Below are positions 35,978 to 45,200 of a stretch of 64,000 nucleotides of DNA, piece by piece. The notes beneath the pieces were generated by a model that ran no database searches, had not been told where the DNA came from, and saw nothing but the letters and a program-made list of their open reading frames with translations. The stretch is from UBA1715 sp045615765 (GTDB lineage Bacteria; Bacteroidota; Bacteroidia; Bacteroidales; UBA1715). The DNA is taken from contig JAZLFM010000002.1 in assembly GCA_045615765.1 (NCBI GenBank), positions 1 through 64,000 of the forward strand. The letters run 5' to 3'. Every line of letters begins with the position of its first letter. The stretch's first letter is position 1. Position numbers and translations under genes: made by a program.

Positions 35978-36016
35978 ATAGGGATGATGTTCAATGCATC
36001 GTCCTTATAATTTTAA
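35978..36016. terminator. Bidirectional terminator between sirtuin and OMP gene
   Basis: A 12-bp stem with two wobble pairs (35978-35989 with 35997-36008) and a 7-base loop is flanked by T-rich sequence on both strands. Confidence 0.65.
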
Positions 36017-36606
36017 TGCACAATGTAATATCGCAATAGGAAGTAAAGAACGAAATTATAGTATCTGTCGTTGTTAGGTAGTACAGAATATGATGCTCTT
36101 GCTTCTAAATCAACGATTTGTTTGTTGCAAAACATACGATAGTTTATATTCCCGGTTACTTGTAAATCAACTTTGCTAAAATCGTTGCAGGTGGTTCTTA
36201 TATCGTTTAATAGAATGTTTTCGTATGCTTTAACTGACATAGTTGGACCAACACCGAAAGAAATCTTTAAAGAAAATGCAGGTAGCCAATAGTGCGGACG
36301 TACTTGTAATGTGTAGTTTACGTCAACATAACCAATCGTTGTTTTAAAACTATGATTCGATGAAGCTGCGCCTTTTTGAGAGAATGCAAGTTCAATTGTA
36401 TGGGCAAAAGGGTTGTTATTATCAAATCGTGTTACAAACATTCCTCCGTATGCGCCTATTCTATGGAAACCGGAATGTTCGTCGCCATCAACTTGGCTTG
36501 TGGTAAATCCTCCTGTAAGTCCTCCTATAAATGACTGACTATAAGTAGTTGTAAAAAAGCAACATAAAAAGATAAAACTAATTAACTGTACTCGTAATTG
36601 ATCCAT
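36013..36606 (-). CDS. Outer-membrane beta-barrel protein (PorT-like superfamily)
   Basis: The 197-residue protein has a signal peptide (LISFIFLCCFFTTTYSQ) and an eight-strand OMP_b-brl_2 style barrel: SFIGGLTGGFTTSQVDGDEHSG, then AYGGMFVTR, ELAFSQKGA, and a final FLLRYYIVH strand. T9SS PorT belongs to this superfamily, but length and sequence do not justify that name. Its ATG overlaps the end of xseA by 29 bases, so translation is probably coupled. Confidence 0.75.
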   Translation of the reverse strand: MDQLRVQLISFIFLCCFFTTTYSQSFIGGLTGGFTTSQVDGDEHSGFHRIGAYGGMFVTRFDNNNPFAHTIELAFSQKGAASSNHSFKTTIGYVDVNYTLQVRPHYWLPAFSLKISFGVGPTMSVKAYENILLNDIRTTCNDFSKVDLQVTGNINYRMFCNKQIVDLEARASYSVLPNNDRYYNFVLYFLLRYYIVH

Positions 36607-37879
36607 CTGAAAAATGTGTGGTAATTGTGTCGTTTGTTGCTAATTGTGTAACTGATTGTATGATTTTCCCATCAGAGTTTGTCGTGAGAGAATAACCTTT
36701 TTTTAGAATATGTTCGGGATTAGCATTTTGCGTTCTTGTTTCAAGTAGTTGTAAATTAGCTTGTTGCTTAATGAAAATCTTCTCAATACTATTTCTGATT
36801 CGTTGTAATTGATTGGCACAGAGAATCGTTTCTTCTTGCACCTTTTGGGCATTCCCGTGAAGTATTTTTTGCTTGTACAGTTCCAGTAGTCCCTTTGCTT
36901 GAAGTATTGATATATGTAGTTTATTTGAAATACTTGATTGAAAAGAATTTAGTTTGTCTATTTCTTGTCCAATTGTTTCAGAAACTAGAGACTGTATGTT
37001 GTCTTGAATGTCTTCTATTCTTGTAAAAAAGTCTGTTGCTATATAGAGTAAAAATTCCGCAACAGCTGTTGGAGTTTTTAGTGAAGTGTTTGCTACTATA
37101 TCGGTGATTGATTGGTCTTTATCGTGTCCAATACCAGTGATTATAGGAATTGGAAAATTCGCAACATTTCGGGCGATTTCATAGTTATCGAACCAACGTA
37201 AATCAGACCGTGAACCTCCACCTCGAATAATTGCAACCACATCAAAGTTGTCGATTTGTTCATATATGGACTCAAGTTGGCTTACAATTGATTGCTCAAC
37301 TTCAACACCTTGCATTGCTGCAGGGAATAATGTTGTGTAAAATTGGATGCCGTCAGGATTGTTCGTCAGTTGTTGTATGAAATCTTGGTATCCAGCTGCG
37401 GTCGCTGAGGAAATAACGGCAATTCGTTGCGGAACAGACGGGATTGCTATTTCCTTGTTCATGTTTAATATGCCGTCTTCTTCCAATTGTCTAATGATCT
37501 TGAGGCGTCGTTGTTCGTCTTCGCCGACAGTGTAGGTCGGATTTATGTCGCTAATTTGTAATGCAAGTCCATATAGCGCATGGTATGTTATAGTTGCTTG
37601 TACTAGGATTTTCATACCTACGCAAAGCGGAGAACCAGTTTCTGATTCAAAGTATGGAGCAAGCATTCTGTACTTATTTGCCCAGATAACAGCACGCATT
37701 TTCGCCTCTGGATATGGCTCATCTTCGTCTTTTTCAATTAGTTCCAAATAGCAATGACCATTCCTATTCGGCTGAATCTCGCTAATTTCTGCGACAACCC
37801 AATAACTTGGTTCAAGCGTCTTTTTCAGACCTTGTTCAATTAATTTCGATAGTTCCGATAAAGAAATTCCTTCTTCCAT
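36578..37879 (-). CDS. xseA: Exodeoxyribonuclease VII large subunit
   Basis: A 433-residue nuclease subunit for single-stranded DNA degradation. The N-terminal OB domain (SYWVVAEISEIQPNRNGHCYLEL, residues ~23-45) is followed by the catalytic region with ISSATAAGYQDF, RGGGSRSDLRWFDN and TGIGHDKDQSITD, then a long coiled-coil and the KGYSLTT terminal motif. xseB does not adjoin; an OMP gene overlaps instead. ATG 37879 fits the OB-domain N-terminus and is 5 bases from its TACCTTTG box. Confidence 0.94.
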   Translation of the reverse strand: MEEGISLSELSKLIEQGLKKTLEPSYWVVAEISEIQPNRNGHCYLELIEKDEDEPYPEAKMRAVIWANKYRMLAPYFESETGSPLCVGMKILVQATITYHALYGLALQISDINPTYTVGEDEQRRLKIIRQLEEDGILNMNKEIAIPSVPQRIAVISSATAAGYQDFIQQLTNNPDGIQFYTTLFPAAMQGVEVEQSIVSQLESIYEQIDNFDVVAIIRGGGSRSDLRWFDNYEIARNVANFPIPIITGIGHDKDQSITDIVANTSLKTPTAVAEFLLYIATDFFTRIEDIQDNIQSLVSETIGQEIDKLNSFQSSISNKLHISILQAKGLLELYKQKILHGNAQKVQEETILCANQLQRIRNSIEKIFIKQQANLQLLETRTQNANPEHILKKGYSLTTNSDGKIIQSVTQLATNDTITTHFSDGSITSTVN

Positions 37880-37884
37880 ATCCA

Positions 37885-37892
37885 CAAAGGTA
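37885..37892 (-). promoter_or_regulatory. -7 box (TACCTTTG) for xseA
   Basis: Exact TAnnTTTG on the minus strand, 5 bases before the xseA ATG. Confidence 0.5.
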
Positions 37893-37905
37893 GAAAAATA
37901 TAATG

Positions 37906-37913
37906 TACATTTG
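37906..37913 (+). promoter_or_regulatory. -7 box (TACATTTG) for the O-methyltransferase gene
   Basis: Exact TAnnTTTG on the plus strand, 5 bases before the ATG at 37919; the xseA box is 13 bases away on the other strand. Confidence 0.5.
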
Positions 37914-37918
37914 TCTGT

Positions 37919-38569
37919 ATGAAAACAAAATCTGAGCTGCTTTTGCAGACATATATAGAGAATCATATTGATGACGAACCTGAATTATTACAGGAACTTC
38001 GTCGTCAGGCGCATTTAACTTTGTTACATCCACGAATGTTGTCGGGGCATATGCAAGGACGCATTTTAAAGATGTTTATGGAGATGATTCGTCCGAAACA
38101 TGTACTAGAAATAGGTACTTATACAGGTTATTCAGCACTTTGTATTGCAGAAGGTCTTGCTACCGATGCTCATTTGGATACTATTGAAATAAATGACGAG
38201 TTGGAAGATAAGATTTTGAAATTTTTCTCTTTGTCGGAGCATGGAAAGAAAATATCGCTTCATATTGGTGATGCGGTGGAGGTAATGCAATCGCTACCAT
38301 ATAATTTTGATGCAGTGTTTATGGATGGGAATAAACGTCATTATATTGCATATTACGAAGCTTGCATGGAAAAGCTGAATGTAGGAGGCTATATTTTTGC
38401 CGACAACACGCTTTGGGATGGTCATGTGATAGACGAGCAGGTTGATAAAAACGATTTACAAACAAAGGGAATACTTGCCTTTAATGATTTGGTAAAAAAT
38501 GATCCTCGTGTCGAAACGGTGATTTTCCCTATCCGCGATGGTATAACAGTCCTTAGAAAACTTTACTAG
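37919..38569 (+). CDS. Family 3 O-methyltransferase
   Basis: At 216 residues this is a Rossmann-fold SAM-dependent O-methyltransferase of the catechol/caffeoyl-CoA type. LEIGTYTGYSALCIAEGL is motif I, DAVFMDGNKRHY and ADNTLWDGHV hold the metal-binding Asp/Asn residues, and the N-terminal MLSGHMQGRILKMF stretch is typical. In Bacteroidetes these are usually annotated without known substrate. Divergent from xseA with only 39 bases between start codons. Monocistronic, converging on a PAP2 gene with six bases between stops. Confidence 0.9.
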   Translation: MKTKSELLLQTYIENHIDDEPELLQELRRQAHLTLLHPRMLSGHMQGRILKMFMEMIRPKHVLEIGTYTGYSALCIAEGLATDAHLDTIEINDELEDKILKFFSLSEHGKKISLHIGDAVEVMQSLPYNFDAVFMDGNKRHYIAYYEACMEKLNVGGYIFADNTLWDGHVIDEQVDKNDLQTKGILAFNDLVKNDPRVETVIFPIRDGITVLRKLY

Positions 38570-38575
38570 TAGTGT

Positions 38576-39409
38576 TTATAGCTTTACGACTATGGAATTC
38601 GGGGAAACATATACTGTAGCATTCCCAAGTTCTTTTGTGCAGTGAAGCCGTGGAACGAAGTAACCGCAAGCTGCACCAAATAGGTAACCAACAACGACAT
38701 CAGACAAAAAATGTTGTCCTGCTTCAATGCGCATAGCTCCAATGCAAATTGGCAGTGTGCCTGCAATTCCCCAAGTAACTAATGAAGGCCATTTTTTCTC
38801 ATAAAAATTCGACAAGATTGATGCTGCAAAAAAAGTATTGGCTGTTGCAAAAGCCGTGTGTAAGGAATAAAATGAATGTAGAGCATCTTTTTCTAGTTTA
38901 TCATTTAATGGTGCATTGTTGTTGTAAACAAATGGTCGTTTTCTTTTGCTGATATTTTTTATTAAGACATTTGTTGAGAATGTTACAGCTATTGTTTCTG
39001 CATATAAACCAGCGTATGTTAACGAGTTGTACCAAAAAGATTTGTTATCGCTTTGAAGAATGGAAAGCACGCCAACCGATCCTATGCAAGTAAGGGCAAG
39101 ACCGATATCTATGGTTGTACTTAATTTATCAATTGACGAAGAGTAGTTCTTTGTTGCAAATTTGTCAAAGCGAGGTAAGGTAGAGTTTGTTGTAGGAAGT
39201 TCTAGTTTAGAAAGAGGTTGCATTTTTGATTGTAAGAAAAATCCTGCTCCTGAACAAACCGCAGAATATGCTATTATGGAACTTTCTGTCGAAATTTTGA
39301 AAGAATATGGTGTTATTTTATTTATTCCAGAAGCAGAAAAACAGAATAATATAGCCACAAGAAGAGCGGTTATTTCTTTTATTTTCAATACTTTGGCAAA
39401 AGATTTCAT
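38576..39409 (-). CDS. PAP2-superfamily phosphatase
   Basis: The 277-residue protein has a signal/anchor (LLVAILFCFSASG) and membrane helices, and the three phosphatidate phosphatase motifs: KNISKRKRPF, FYSLHTAFA (a variant of PSGH with the His kept) and MRIEAGQHFLSDVVVG with His and Asp. Such enzymes remove phosphate from undecaprenyl diphosphate or lipid A at the envelope. I start at ATG 39409; an upstream ATG 11 codons earlier extends the cytoplasmic end only. Confidence 0.85.
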   Translation of the reverse strand: MKSFAKVLKIKEITALLVAILFCFSASGINKITPYSFKISTESSIIAYSAVCSGAGFFLQSKMQPLSKLELPTTNSTLPRFDKFATKNYSSSIDKLSTTIDIGLALTCIGSVGVLSILQSDNKSFWYNSLTYAGLYAETIAVTFSTNVLIKNISKRKRPFVYNNNAPLNDKLEKDALHSFYSLHTAFATANTFFAASILSNFYEKKWPSLVTWGIAGTLPICIGAMRIEAGQHFLSDVVVGYLFGAACGYFVPRLHCTKELGNATVYVSPNSIVVKL

Positions 39410-39459
39410 AGAAATGCTGTAAATTTTTGTGGAAAAATACAAAAAATAAAAGAAATGTG

Positions 39460-39467
39460 TATATTTG
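39460..39467 (+). promoter_or_regulatory. -7 box (TATATTTG) for tRNA-Leu
   Basis: Exact TAnnTTTG match 11 bases before the tRNA 5' end; no good -33 box seen. Confidence 0.55.
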
Positions 39468-39478
39468 CACCACCAAAT

Positions 39479-39562
39479 GCCAAAGTGGCGGAATTGGTAG
39501 ACGCGCTGGACTCAAAATCCAGTGATAGCAATATCGTGCGGGTTCGATTCCCGCCTTTGGTA
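39479..39562 (+). tRNA. tRNA-Leu (CAA)
   Basis: 84-nt class II cloverleaf: acceptor GCCAAAG with CUUUGGU (G1-U72 wobble), anticodon arm CUGGACUCAAAAUCCAG with CAA, long variable arm, T arm GCGGGUUCGAUUCCCGC, discriminator A. CCA is not encoded. Confidence 0.97.
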
Positions 39563-39564
39563 CT

Positions 39565-39595
39565 AAGCCTTGAAAGCGATTTTAAGGCTTTTTTA
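39565..39595 (+). terminator. Terminator-like hairpin between tRNA-Leu and tRNA-Cys
   Basis: AAGCCTT (39565-39571) pairs with AAGGCTT (39584-39590) and is followed by TTTT. It ends just five bases before tRNA-Cys starts, so read-through or processing must occur unless tRNA-Cys has an overlapping promoter I cannot see. Confidence 0.55.
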
Positions 39596-39599
39596 AAAC

Positions 39600-39671
39600 G
39601 GTTCCTTGGATGAGTGGTTTAGTCACCGGTCTGCAAAACCGTCTACGGCGGTTCGAATCCGCCAGGAACCT
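39600..39671 (+). tRNA. tRNA-Cys (GCA)
   Basis: 72-nt cloverleaf: acceptor GGUUCCU with AGGAACC, anticodon loop CUGCAAA with GCA, T arm GGCGGUUCGAAUCCGCC, discriminator U as required for Cys. The top anticodon-stem pair is C-U (mismatched). CCA is not encoded. Confidence 0.96.
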
Positions 39672-39675
39672 CACG

Positions 39676-39717
39676 AGGGCGAAAGGCTGTAAAAAGCATT
39701 TCGCCCTTTCTTATTTT
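39676..39717 (+). terminator. Terminator after tRNA-Cys
   Basis: AGGGCGAAA (39676-39684) pairs with TTTCGCCCT (39699-39707), with an inner GCT/AGC stem, then a T-rich tail. Confidence 0.85.
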
Positions 39718-39720
39718 AGA

Positions 39721-39728
39721 TAATTTTG
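39721..39728 (+). promoter_or_regulatory. -7 box (TAATTTTG) for the lipoprotein gene
   Basis: Exact TAnnTTTG match 7 bases before the ATG at 39736, lying just after the tRNA-Cys terminator. Confidence 0.45.
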
Positions 39729-39735
39729 TTGATAT

Positions 39736-40185
39736 ATGAAGAATAGTTTCGTCTGTATAAAGTGTCTATTTCCTTTTCTTGTAATTTTAGTTTTAAGTTT
39801 ATCATCTTGTGAAAAACGGACAGATCGTGCGTTTTTGCATAACGATACAGACCAGGGAGTAACAGTACAGTATTGTTTTCAGTCGTGGAATGAAAATCCA
39901 GTAAGTGTTTATGTTGGCTCTGGTGAAGAACTTGAGATTCCAGATATAGATCATTGGAATATTATTCATCCATCAAATCAAGATTCTGTGGTTTTTGTGT
40001 TTGACGATAGTGTTAGAATAGTCCATTATTATGAGATGTTGTTAGATTCTACTGGTCTTGGACATGAAGTATATACTCCAGAGTTGAACAATATTATGTC
40101 GGATTTTTTGTCTCCAAATCCAAGCTGGACAGAGAAGAATACGAGTGGTAACAAATGGAGAACGGATTATTATATCCGTAGATAG
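39736..40185 (+). CDS. Small lipoprotein of unknown function
   Basis: A 149-residue product with a signal peptide and lipobox LSSC (Cys25), then a beta-rich domain (VTVQYCFQSWNENPVSVYVG, VVFVFDDSVRIVHYYE) and a C-terminal YYIRR. I do not recognise a family. It is probably exported to the outer membrane. It stands between the tRNA genes and rpiB, which has its own -7 box. Confidence 0.72.
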   Translation: MKNSFVCIKCLFPFLVILVLSLSSCEKRTDRAFLHNDTDQGVTVQYCFQSWNENPVSVYVGSGEELEIPDIDHWNIIHPSNQDSVVFVFDDSVRIVHYYEMLLDSTGLGHEVYTPELNNIMSDFLSPNPSWTEKNTSGNKWRTDYYIRR

Positions 40186-40258
40186 GTGCTTTCGTTATTT
40201 TATGAGAATTTTGTTTCATAAAATTTTGAAAAGCGACCATAAAAACATTCAAAAAGCC

Positions 40259-40266
40259 TATTTTTG
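40259..40266 (+). promoter_or_regulatory. -7 box (TATTTTTG) for rpiB
   Basis: Exact TAnnTTTG match 21 bases before the rpiB ATG. Confidence 0.5.
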
Positions 40267-40287
40267 TAAAAAATTGATATAACGAGA

Positions 40288-40725
40288 ATGGAAAATAAGA
40301 AAATAGCAATTGCTTGTGACCATGCTGGTTACCAGATGAAGGAATTTGTAAAGAAACAATTAGCTGAAGCGAACTACGAAATTGTAGATTATGGAACAAA
40401 CTCTGACGCGTCTGTTGATTATCCAGATTATGCTCACAAGGTTGGTGCAGCGATTAGTAATGGCGAATTCGAAATAGGTTTTGTTCTTTGTGGCTCTGGC
40501 AATGGAGTGAATATGACAGTGAACAAACATAAAGGTGTTCGTTCTGCTCTTTGTTGGAACGAAGAAATTGCTCGTTTAGCTCGTGCTCATAATAACGCGA
40601 ACATTTGTGCTATTCCGGCGCGTTTCATCCCTGCACAAGATGCTTGGAGAATAATTCAAACATTTTTATCTACAGAATTCGAAGGCGGACGCCATCTAAA
40701 TAGAATCAACAAAATCGATTTGTAG
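40288..40725 (+). CDS. rpiB: Ribose-5-phosphate isomerase B
   Basis: A 145-residue RpiB that interconverts ribose-5-phosphate and ribulose-5-phosphate in the pentose phosphate pathway. It shows IAIACDHAGYQMKEFV near the start, the DYGTNS stretch, and the substrate-binding VLCGSGNGVNMTVNK (~66-80) with the catalytic-base Cys. Length is typical. The lutB-like gene starts one base after its stop, so the two are translated from one mRNA although their pathways do not obviously connect. Confidence 0.95.
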   Translation: MENKKIAIACDHAGYQMKEFVKKQLAEANYEIVDYGTNSDASVDYPDYAHKVGAAISNGEFEIGFVLCGSGNGVNMTVNKHKGVRSALCWNEEIARLARAHNNANICAIPARFIPAQDAWRIIQTFLSTEFEGGRHLNRINKIDL

Positions 40726-40726
40726 T

Positions 40727-42094
40727 ATGTCAAATCAAAAGGCAAAAAAATTCCAAATAGACGCCGCTCGTGTGTCTTTTGACGAAAAACACCGTAAGAC
40801 AATACGGTTCAACATGGGTAAATATTATGCTGCTGTTTCTAAGGGAAAAGCTCGTTATCAAAGTTTCGAGGCTACTCGTGAAAAAGCTGCTGCTATTAAA
40901 CGACATACTATCGAACATCTTGCAGAGTATCTACAACAGTTCGAAAAGAATTTTACCGCTAATGGTGGTACCGTTCTTTGGGCTCGCACTGCTGACGATG
41001 CAATAGCTTATATCACAAAGATTTTCCAAGAAAACAATGTAAAGTCTATTGTGAAAAGTAAGTCTATGACGACAGAGGAAATCGAATTAAACGAAAATCT
41101 AAAGAAAATAGGTGTTGAGTCTGTCGAAACGGATTTGGGTGAATACATAGTTCAACTTGCAGGTGAAAAACCATACCATATTGTAACTCCAGCTATGCAT
41201 AAGTCAAAGGCTGATGTTGCCCAATTGTTTAACAAGCATTTTGGATTCCCATTGGAAAGTTCTGCGGAGGAAATGACTATGCTTGCTCGTGCAAAGTTGA
41301 GAGAAAAATATCTTGCTGCCGATGCTGGTATAACAGGTGCAAACTTTATTGTCGCTGACAAAGGTGCTATTGCTGTCACAGAGAATGAAGGTAATGCAAT
41401 TATGTCAACCTCGTTTCCAAAAATTCAGATAGCAATTGCTGGTATCGAAAAGATTATTCCTTCGTATAAGGATTTGGCATTGTTTTGGCCTCATCTAGCG
41501 CAAAACGGCACAGGTCAACCAATTACGGCATATAGTTCTGCATTTAGTGGTCCTAAAAAAGATAATGAATCTCATGGACCAGAAAAAATGTATGTGATTT
41601 TGTTGGACAATGGTCGTACAAATATATATAAGCAAGACAAATTCAGAGTTGCTCTTACTTGTATTCGTTGCGGTGCGTGTTTAAATGCTTGTCCAATCTA
41701 TAAAAACATTGGCGGTTATACATACGACACAACATACCAAGGTCCTATCGGAACGGTTATTTCTCCACATTTGAAAGGTTTTGACCAACTTGCGCATCTT
41801 TGTACTGCATGTTCTTTATGTGCAAATTGTGCAAGTGTTTGTCCTGTAAAAATGCCTTTGAATGATTTGATATTGGAAAATCGAAAATTGGCAGTAGAAG
41901 GCGGTTATTTTTCTTCGTTGGAAAAACCAGTTGTAGGCGGATTCACGTTCTTTACAAAATCTGCGAGCCGAATGGATTGCGTTGGCGGTGGGATGAAAAA
42001 CTTTGCAGCTAAATGTTTGGGTAAAAATGTATGGGGATCGAAACGTGCATTTCCAAAATTTGCGAAAAAATCATTCCGAAAACTACATAAATAA
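40727..42094 (+). CDS. LutB-like lactate-utilisation iron-sulfur protein (LUD domain)
   Basis: A 455-residue protein with an N-terminal LUD domain (SKSMTTEEIELNENLKKIG near 105, GITGANFIVADKGAIAV near 200) and a C-terminal double 4Fe-4S ferredoxin region: CIRCGACLNACPIY (~311) and CTACSLCANCASVCP (~358). It resembles LutB of L-lactate oxidation, which works with LutA and LutC to pass electrons to quinone. Neither partner adjoins, so a solo or split-locus role is possible. Cotranscribed with rpiB. Confidence 0.88.
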   Translation: MSNQKAKKFQIDAARVSFDEKHRKTIRFNMGKYYAAVSKGKARYQSFEATREKAAAIKRHTIEHLAEYLQQFEKNFTANGGTVLWARTADDAIAYITKIFQENNVKSIVKSKSMTTEEIELNENLKKIGVESVETDLGEYIVQLAGEKPYHIVTPAMHKSKADVAQLFNKHFGFPLESSAEEMTMLARAKLREKYLAADAGITGANFIVADKGAIAVTENEGNAIMSTSFPKIQIAIAGIEKIIPSYKDLALFWPHLAQNGTGQPITAYSSAFSGPKKDNESHGPEKMYVILLDNGRTNIYKQDKFRVALTCIRCGACLNACPIYKNIGGYTYDTTYQGPIGTVISPHLKGFDQLAHLCTACSLCANCASVCPVKMPLNDLILENRKLAVEGGYFSSLEKPVVGGFTFFTKSASRMDCVGGGMKNFAAKCLGKNVWGSKRAFPKFAKKSFRKLHK

Positions 42095-42106
42095 TAGAAT
42101 TATGGG

Positions 42107-42140
42107 AAGGCGGATGGTAAATAAAATCCGCCTTACATAT
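42107..42140 (+). terminator. Hairpin after the lutB-like gene
   Basis: A perfect 9-bp stem AAGGCGGAT/ATCCGCCTT (42107-42115 with 42126-42134) closes a 10-base loop; the tail is only weakly T-rich. Confidence 0.6.
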
Positions 42141-42161
42141 TATTCATTCGGAAATAAAATA

Positions 42162-42169
42162 TATATTTG
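42162..42169 (+). promoter_or_regulatory. -7 box (TATATTTG) for secDF
   Basis: Exact TAnnTTTG match 44 bases before the secDF ATG. Confidence 0.5.
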
Positions 42170-42213
42170 CCGTCTAAAAAATTGAATAACTAGTTAACTT
42201 AATTAATAAAAAG

Positions 42214-45200
42214 ATGCAAAATAAAGGATTTATCCGTATCTTCACAGTGTTGTTGGTGTTAGCAGCACTTTATTCTCTTTCATTTACATACTTTACATCA
42301 AAGGCTAATCGCGATGCTGATTCTTATGCAAAAGAAAAAGCTGGTAATGACAATGTAGCGTATGCAACTTATCAAAAACAATACTTGGATTCTCTTTCTC
42401 AAGTAGAAGATTACTATAACTTCTTTTGGTTGAGAAAATTCAGTTTGAATGAATGTCATCAACATGAATTGAATCTTGGTTTGGACTTGAAGGGTGGTAT
42501 GAACGTTACTCTTCAAATTTCAACTCGTGATTTGATTAAAAACCTTTCTTCTGATGGTGATGCAGACACAATGTTGATTAACACATTGAATCTTGCTGAC
42601 AAATATGAACAAGAAGCTGGTGAGACATACATCACTGCATTCGGTAAAGCATTTGAAAAATTGTATCCTTCGAACTTCATGCGTACAATGTTTGTAGCAA
42701 ATGAAGACATGATGGGTAAAATCAACTACAATTCTACAAATGACGACGTATTGAAAGTTTTACAAGCAGAAGAAACTTCAGCTATCGAAAATACTTTCAA
42801 TGTAATTAGAACTCGTATTGACCGTTTTGGTGTAACACAACCTAACATCCAAAATGTTGGTGGTGGAAGAATCCTAGTTGAACTTCCAGGTGTTGAAGAT
42901 CGTGAACGTGTTCGTGACCTTTTGGAAAGTTCTGCTCAATTGGAGTTCTGGGAAACATACAACAACTCTGAAGTATATGAGGTTTTATTCGCAATCAATA
43001 ACACTCTTGCTGCAATGAATAAAATTGCAGAACCTGCTAAAGCTGACAGTGTTGCTTCTGTAGCAACAAAAGACACAACTTCTGCAACAGAATTGTCGTT
43101 GAGCGAACAAATCAAGCAAGATTCTGCAGCAGTTGATTCTGCTCAAATGATGGCTCAAAATGCTGAAGAGTTCAAAAAAGCAAATCCATTGTTTGCTCTT
43201 TTAACTCCAAACATTGACCGTGAAGGTCGTTTAGGTTATGGTCCTATCGTTGGTTATGCAAATAAATCTTCTTTAGCTCAAATCGATTCAATTTTAGCTA
43301 AACCAGAAATCAAGGCTATCATTCTTGAAAATGCTCCTGAATTAAAATTGACTTGGTCTAAAAAAGCAGACAACGGTATCTATACTTTGATTGCTCTTAA
43401 AGATGCTGATTTAGATGGTCACGCTTCTTTGGAAGGTGATGTGGTTGTTGATGCTCGTCCTGAGTTCTCTAACACAAACGGTAGCGCAAGTGTTCGTATG
43501 GTTATGAACAACGAAGGTGCTAAAGAATGGAAACGATTGACAAAAGAAAACATCAAACGTTCTGTGGCAATTGTTCTTGATGGTTATGTATATTCTTACC
43601 CAACAGTTCAATCTGAAATTGGTGATGGTATTTCTTCAATTACTGGTGATTTTACTATTGCTCAAGCAACTGACTTGGCAAATATTTTGAAATCTGGTAA
43701 ACTTTCAGCTCGCGCTCACATTATGAATGCTGAATTCGTAGGTCCTTCACTTGGTAAGGAATCTATCAAAACAGGTATTCTTTCATTCGTGTTCGCATTT
43801 ATCTTGGTACTTGTATATATGATTTTCTACTACAGAAAAGCGGGTTTTGTTGCAAGTATTGCTTTATTGTTGAACTTATTCTTGATTTTTGGTGTACTTG
43901 CTTCTATCGGTGCAGTTCTTACATTGTCGGGTATCGCAGGTATCGTATTAACTCTTGGTATGGCTGTCGATGCGAACGTAATTATTTACGAACGTGTTCG
44001 TGAAGAATTAGCTGCTGGTAAAGGTGTTCGTTTGGCAATCGCCGATGGTTTCAAAAATGCTTATTCTGCAATCATCGATGGTCAGGTTACAACATTCTTG
44101 ACTGGTTTGATTTTGTTCATCTTCGGTACAGGACCTATTCAAGGTTTCGCAACAACATTGTTGATTGGTATCTTGACATCTTTGTTCTGCGGTATTTTCA
44201 TCACTCGTTTGGTATTCGAAGGATTATTGGACAAGAAGAAAGAAATTTCTTTCGATAGCAATTTGACTCGTGGTGCATTCAAAAATGTAAACATCGATTT
44301 CATTAAGAGTGGTAAAGTCACTGCAATTATCTCTGGTATTTTGGTTGTAGGTTCTCTACTTTCAATTGCTGTAAGAGGTTTCGATGTTGGTGTTGATTTC
44401 GCTGGTGGTCGTTCATTCGTAATCACATTACAAGGTGAACGTAATGTAGAAGCGATTGCTCAATCGTTGGCTCCTCAATTCGATGGTGCTGCTCCTGAAG
44501 TAAAGACTTACGGTGCTTCTGATGTTAAGATTACAACAAACTACAAAATCAATGAAAAATCTGACGAAGGTCATGATATCAATGCAGAAGTAGAAGAAAA
44601 ACTTTTCAATGGTATCAAACCATTCTTGGCAGAAGGTGCAACATTGGAATCATTCAAACAAGATAACTTGAAACAATCAGATATGGTTGGTCCTACAATC
44701 GCAAACGATATCATCTTCGGTGCTATTGTAGCTATCATCATCGCTTTGATCTGTATGTTCTTGTACATCTTCGTACGATTCTCTAAATGGCAATATGGTA
44801 TTGGTGCTGTAGCTGCATTGTTCCACGATACAATTATTGTAATCGGTGTGTATTCAATCCTTTATGGTATTGTTCCTTTCTCATTAGAAATTGGTCAAAC
44901 ATTCGTTGCAGCAATTTTGACTATTATTGGTTACTCAATCAACGATACTGTGGTTGTATTCGACCGTATTCGTGAATTCACTCGTGAATATCCAAAACGT
45001 CAAACTCGTATGTTGTTCAACCAAGGTATCAATAGTACAATCAGTCGTACAATCAATACTTCTATGACTACATTCGTAACATTGTTGATTATGTTCATCT
45101 TTGGTGCAGATTCAATCAAAGGTTTCGTATTCTCAATGGCAATCGGTGTAATCATCGGTACTTACTCTTCATTGTTCGTAGCTTCTCCAATCTCGTATGC

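Noticed and set aside
39443..39735. tRNA genes as integration site of a mobile element
   Set aside because: No integrase, direct repeat of a tRNA 3' end or composition shift is seen next to tRNA-Leu, tRNA-Cys or tRNA-Phe.
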